DNA of 64,000 bases from NCBI GenBank assembly GCA_017434885.1, contig JAFSGE010000016.1, positions 62,001 to 126,000 of the forward strand, read 5' to 3'. Positions 61,601 through 64,000 of this stretch are shown here, one piece after another. The DNA comes from Lachnospiraceae bacterium (GTDB lineage Bacteria; Bacillota; Clostridia; Lachnospirales; Lachnospiraceae). The translations under genes and the position numbers were made by a program. Position 1 is the stretch's first letter. Every line of letters begins with the position of its first letter. Below the pieces are notes generated by a model. It saw nothing but the letters and a program-made list of their open reading frames with translations, did not search any database and was not told the DNA's origin.

Positions 61601-63631
61601 ATGAAAACAAAACGAATTTTTCTCTGCATTCTTTCCGCTATCCTTCTGTTTACCGCACAGACTCCCGTAGTTTTTGCAAAAGCACAGAATGACGCCGAAG
61701 AAGACAAAACCTGCGCTCCTTATTTTTATATTGAAAATGCAGACCCTGAGACTGACAGCTTTCCTTTAAAGGAAACTGATGTTGTGACCAACATTAACGG
61801 TTCCATCGCTGATACCTATGTCACTCAGGTCTATGCAAATGAGGGAAGTAAGGCAATCAATGCCCGTTACATCTTCCCCACCTCCACAAAAGCCTCTGTG
61901 CACGGCATGACCATGACTGTAGGAAATCAAAAGGTAACCGCAAAAATCCAAGAAAAAGAAGAAGCAAAAAAAACTTATGAAAGTGCAAAAAGCGAAGGCA
62001 AAAGTGCTTCCCTGCTAGAACAAAAAACCCCCAATGTCTTTACCATGGATGTTGCCAATATTATGCCCGGTGAAACCGTCAGCATTGAGCTTCACTACAC
62101 TGAATTAATCAGTCCCACGGAAGGAACTTATCAGTTTGTATTCCCTACCGTAGTAGGTCCCCGCTATGTAAAGAATGAAGAAGCAAGAAATTTTTCCGAA
62201 GACAATGACTGGCTGGCAAGTCCCTATCTGGAAGAAGGCACAGACCCTGTTGGAAAATACAATATTCAGGTTAATCTTTCCACAGGTGTTCCCATCACTG
62301 GGCTTTCCAGTAAATCCCACAAAATTAACATTGACTGGGACGACAACAGTATCGCTCACATTTCCCTGCAAGATGCTTCCGATTATGCAGGAAACCGTGA
62401 CTTTATTCTGGATTATAAGTTAACGGGACATACCATTTCCTCCGGTCTTACCATGCAGACAGGAGAATCGGAAAACTTTTTTATGCTTACCGTGCAGCCT
62501 CCTGAGCACTATAAACCGAAAGAAATTGTTCCCAGAGAATATATTTTTGTACTGGATGTTTCCGGCTCCATGGACGGCTACCCTTTAGATACCGCAAAAA
62601 AAATGATTACCACCTTAGTATCGGATTTGAACAAAAACGACAGCTTTAACCTGATTTTATTTTGCAACGGTAATACCATTCTTTCTCCCAAGTCGCTGCC
62701 TGCCACCGAAAAGAATATTTCCAAAGCCATGAAGCTGATTAACCAACAGCACGGCTATGGAGGCACAGAACTTGACAATGCCATTCAGGCGGCCCTTGAC
62801 ATGCCCGCTGATGACAATGTTGCAAGAAGTATCGTTATCCTCACAGACGGCTATATTTCCGGCGAAACGGAAACCTTCGACCTGATTTGCCAGAATCTGG
62901 ACGAAGCCTCCTTTTTTCCCTTCGGCATCGGAAGCAGCGTGAACCGTTATCTGATTGAAGGAATTGCAAGCGCCGGTCAGGGTGAAGCCTTTATTGTAAC
63001 TGATGAAGCAGATGCATCCGAAACTGCACAGCGATTCCGCACTTATATGGAAGCCCCTCTCCTTACCGATATCGAAATCACCTATGACGGGCTGGATGTT
63101 TACCATGTAGAGCCGGTAACCCCTTCCACCCTTTACGCCCAAAAACCCATTATCCTGTTCGGAAAGTGGCGGGGCGAGGCAAAAGGAAACGTTCATATCA
63201 CCGGAAAGACCGGTAAAAAGGATTTTGTACTGGATATTCCGGTTTCTGAAGAATGCATTGATAAAGCAAATACTGCTTTACCCTATTTGTGGGCACGTAA
63301 GCGCATAGAACGATTAACAGACTTTAGCACCTACAAAGACAATCCTTCCATCCGTGAGGAAGTAACCAGACTTGGTCTTACCTACAGTATGGCAACGTCC
63401 TACACCTCCTTCGTTGCCGTACTGGAAACCATCGTCAATCCTGATGCCAATGCCACGGATGTAGACCAACCAAACGCACTGCCCCTGCATGTATCCAATC
63501 TGGCAATCGGCAGCGGCTATACCGCAGGAAGTGAACCCGGAACCCTTCTGATGATATTGGGCGGCATCGCTGTCGCACTGAAAGGCACTTGGAAACAAAA
63601 GAAAAAAAGATGTACTGCATTACCCTACTAA
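61601..63631 (+). CDS. VIT and VWA domain surface protein with PEP-CTERM-like sorting tail
   Basis: This 676-residue exported protein has a signal peptide (about 1-27, ending VVFA), a VIT domain (about 45-175), a linker, and a von Willebrand A domain (about 312-490) with an intact MIDAS start FVLDVSGSMDG (319-323). The C-terminus reads GSEPGT (about 643-648), then 13 hydrophobic residues, then KQKKKR. This is the short motif/helix/basic layout of exosortase substrates. The next gene is an exosortase, so this is its likely target. AGAGGTG sets the ATG at 61601; a longer frame from 61517 crosses the repeats and promoter. Confidence 0.9.
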   Translation: MKTKRIFLCILSAILLFTAQTPVVFAKAQNDAEEDKTCAPYFYIENADPETDSFPLKETDVVTNINGSIADTYVTQVYANEGSKAINARYIFPTSTKASVHGMTMTVGNQKVTAKIQEKEEAKKTYESAKSEGKSASLLEQKTPNVFTMDVANIMPGETVSIELHYTELISPTEGTYQFVFPTVVGPRYVKNEEARNFSEDNDWLASPYLEEGTDPVGKYNIQVNLSTGVPITGLSSKSHKINIDWDDNSIAHISLQDASDYAGNRDFILDYKLTGHTISSGLTMQTGESENFFMLTVQPPEHYKPKEIVPREYIFVLDVSGSMDGYPLDTAKKMITTLVSDLNKNDSFNLILFCNGNTILSPKSLPATEKNISKAMKLINQQHGYGGTELDNAIQAALDMPADDNVARSIVILTDGYISGETETFDLICQNLDEASFFPFGIGSSVNRYLIEGIASAGQGEAFIVTDEADASETAQRFRTYMEAPLLTDIEITYDGLDVYHVEPVTPSTLYAQKPIILFGKWRGEAKGNVHITGKTGKKDFVLDIPVSEECIDKANTALPYLWARKRIERLTDFSTYKDNPSIREEVTRLGLTYSMATSYTSFVAVLETIVNPDANATDVDQPNALPLHVSNLAIGSGYTAGSEPGTLLMILGGIAVALKGTWKQKKKRCTALPY

Positions 63632-63645
63632 AAGGAATATTAACC

Positions 63646-64000
63646 ATGACCACTACCTTTTTACATTATGATAAAAAAGAATTTCTGAAACAAAACCGCA
63701 TTTATTATCTGACCGGCATTGCCATTTTTCTTACAATGAAGCTCCTTTTCAGAAACGCCGATGCAAATGCCCTCAGATGGATGCTTGCACCAACATCCCG
63801 ACTGGTCAGTTTCTTAAGCGGGGTTCCCTTTCTGTGGGAATCCCATTTAGGATACGTCAGCCATGACCTGCGTTTTGTTATTGCAGCCTCCTGCAGTGGC
63901 ATTAATTTTATGCTGATCACCCTTATGATGTTAATATTTTCATTTTCCAACCGCTTTAAAAGTTTCCGTTTTGTCGGAATCAGTATTGCAATTTCCTATG
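63646..64000 (+). CDS. xrtK: Exosortase K, partial (cut by window end)
   Basis: The visible 118 residues have an N-terminal soluble stretch, a first membrane helix (about 22-36) and further helices. The exosortase active-site segment IAASCSGINF has catalytic Cys at 83. The Arg and His of the triad would lie beyond the window. Exosortases are membrane transpeptidases that cleave C-terminal sorting tails. The XrtK branch, known from Firmicutes, fits the small size and pairing with a VIT-type protein. AAAGGAA precedes the ATG, 14 bp after the VIT/VWA stop. Naming it K is recollection of the family; the exosortase call itself is firm. Confidence 0.85.
   Translation, partial: MTTTFLHYDKKEFLKQNRIYYLTGIAIFLTMKLLFRNADANALRWMLAPTSRLVSFLSGVPFLWESHLGYVSHDLRFVIAASCSGINFMLITLMMLIFSFSNRFKSFRFVGISIAISY

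Overview
The window looks like a chromosomal segment of an anaerobic Clostridia-class Firmicute, most likely a Lachnospiraceae-type gut bacterium. The grounds are moderate-to-low GC, strong AGGAGG-type ribosome binding sites, and families common in that group: DUF4364, DUF4250, EFR1 ferredoxins, Rpn-type nucleases, LytTR regulators, a CIRCE-controlled clpB and exosortase K. I found no rRNA, tRNA, phage, insertion sequence or CRISPR array. Most genes lie on the minus strand in long runs.

Layout. 1-2.1 kb: a phosphorelay set (LytTR regulator, HPt protein, REC-GGDEF protein cut by the window edge). 2.2-3.4 kb: a DUF362/ferredoxin protein. 3.4-12.1 kb: metal homeostasis and accessory genes. These comprise a copper ATPase fused in frame to a CopZ-like chaperone that has its own ribosome binding site, an Rpn nuclease, a damaged DUF402 gene, a P-loop/hydrolase pair, and a Zn/Cd-type ATPase with a separate HMA protein and a CadC-like ArsR repressor whose operator sits on the transcription start. 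12.2-17.4 kb: Nudix hydrolase, holA, a membrane HD-GYP-REC protein and an acyltransferase. 17.4-18.5 kb: a PD-(D/E)XK-like gene that seems to have lost an internal block, next to six 54-bp tandem units each carrying a hairpin. 18.5-25.1 kb: comEC, a GerMN lipoprotein, a histidine kinase, its response regulator and comEA, apparently one operon. 25.1-38.1 kb: a YdcZ-type transporter, an orphan solute-binding protein and the arginine genes argD, argB, argJ, argC and argG, interleaved with cysK, a ferredoxin, a tRNA-editing factor and small genes. The argC/argG gap holds four ArgR-box-like sites. 38-42 kb: a LytTR regulator and an AlgX-like/MBOAT O-acetylation pair. 42-49.4 kb: DegV, malic enzyme, a radical SAM protein, DUF4364, a DUF5722 glycosidase-like protein and rarA. 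49.5-57.1 kb: a LacI-sensor/GGDEF fusion, fucO with a PocR-type sensor, a polysaccharide deacetylase, an SGNH hydrolase, DUF4250 and a D,D-carboxypeptidase. 57.3-61.3 kb: clpB under CIRCE and an MFS transporter. 61.4-64 kb: a VIT/VWA surface protein with a PEP-CTERM-like tail, followed by its probable exosortase (XrtK, cut by the window edge), behind a promoter carrying six 11-bp repeats.

The items most worth following are the XrtK/VIT-VWA pair with its 11-bp repeat operator, the 54-bp hairpin array beside the shortened nuclease, the CopA-CopZ readthrough arrangement, and several genes damaged by small deletions (DUF402, the FDG-type lipoprotein-like gene, the nuclease). All functional calls rest on reading motifs and recalled family features; no database search was run.
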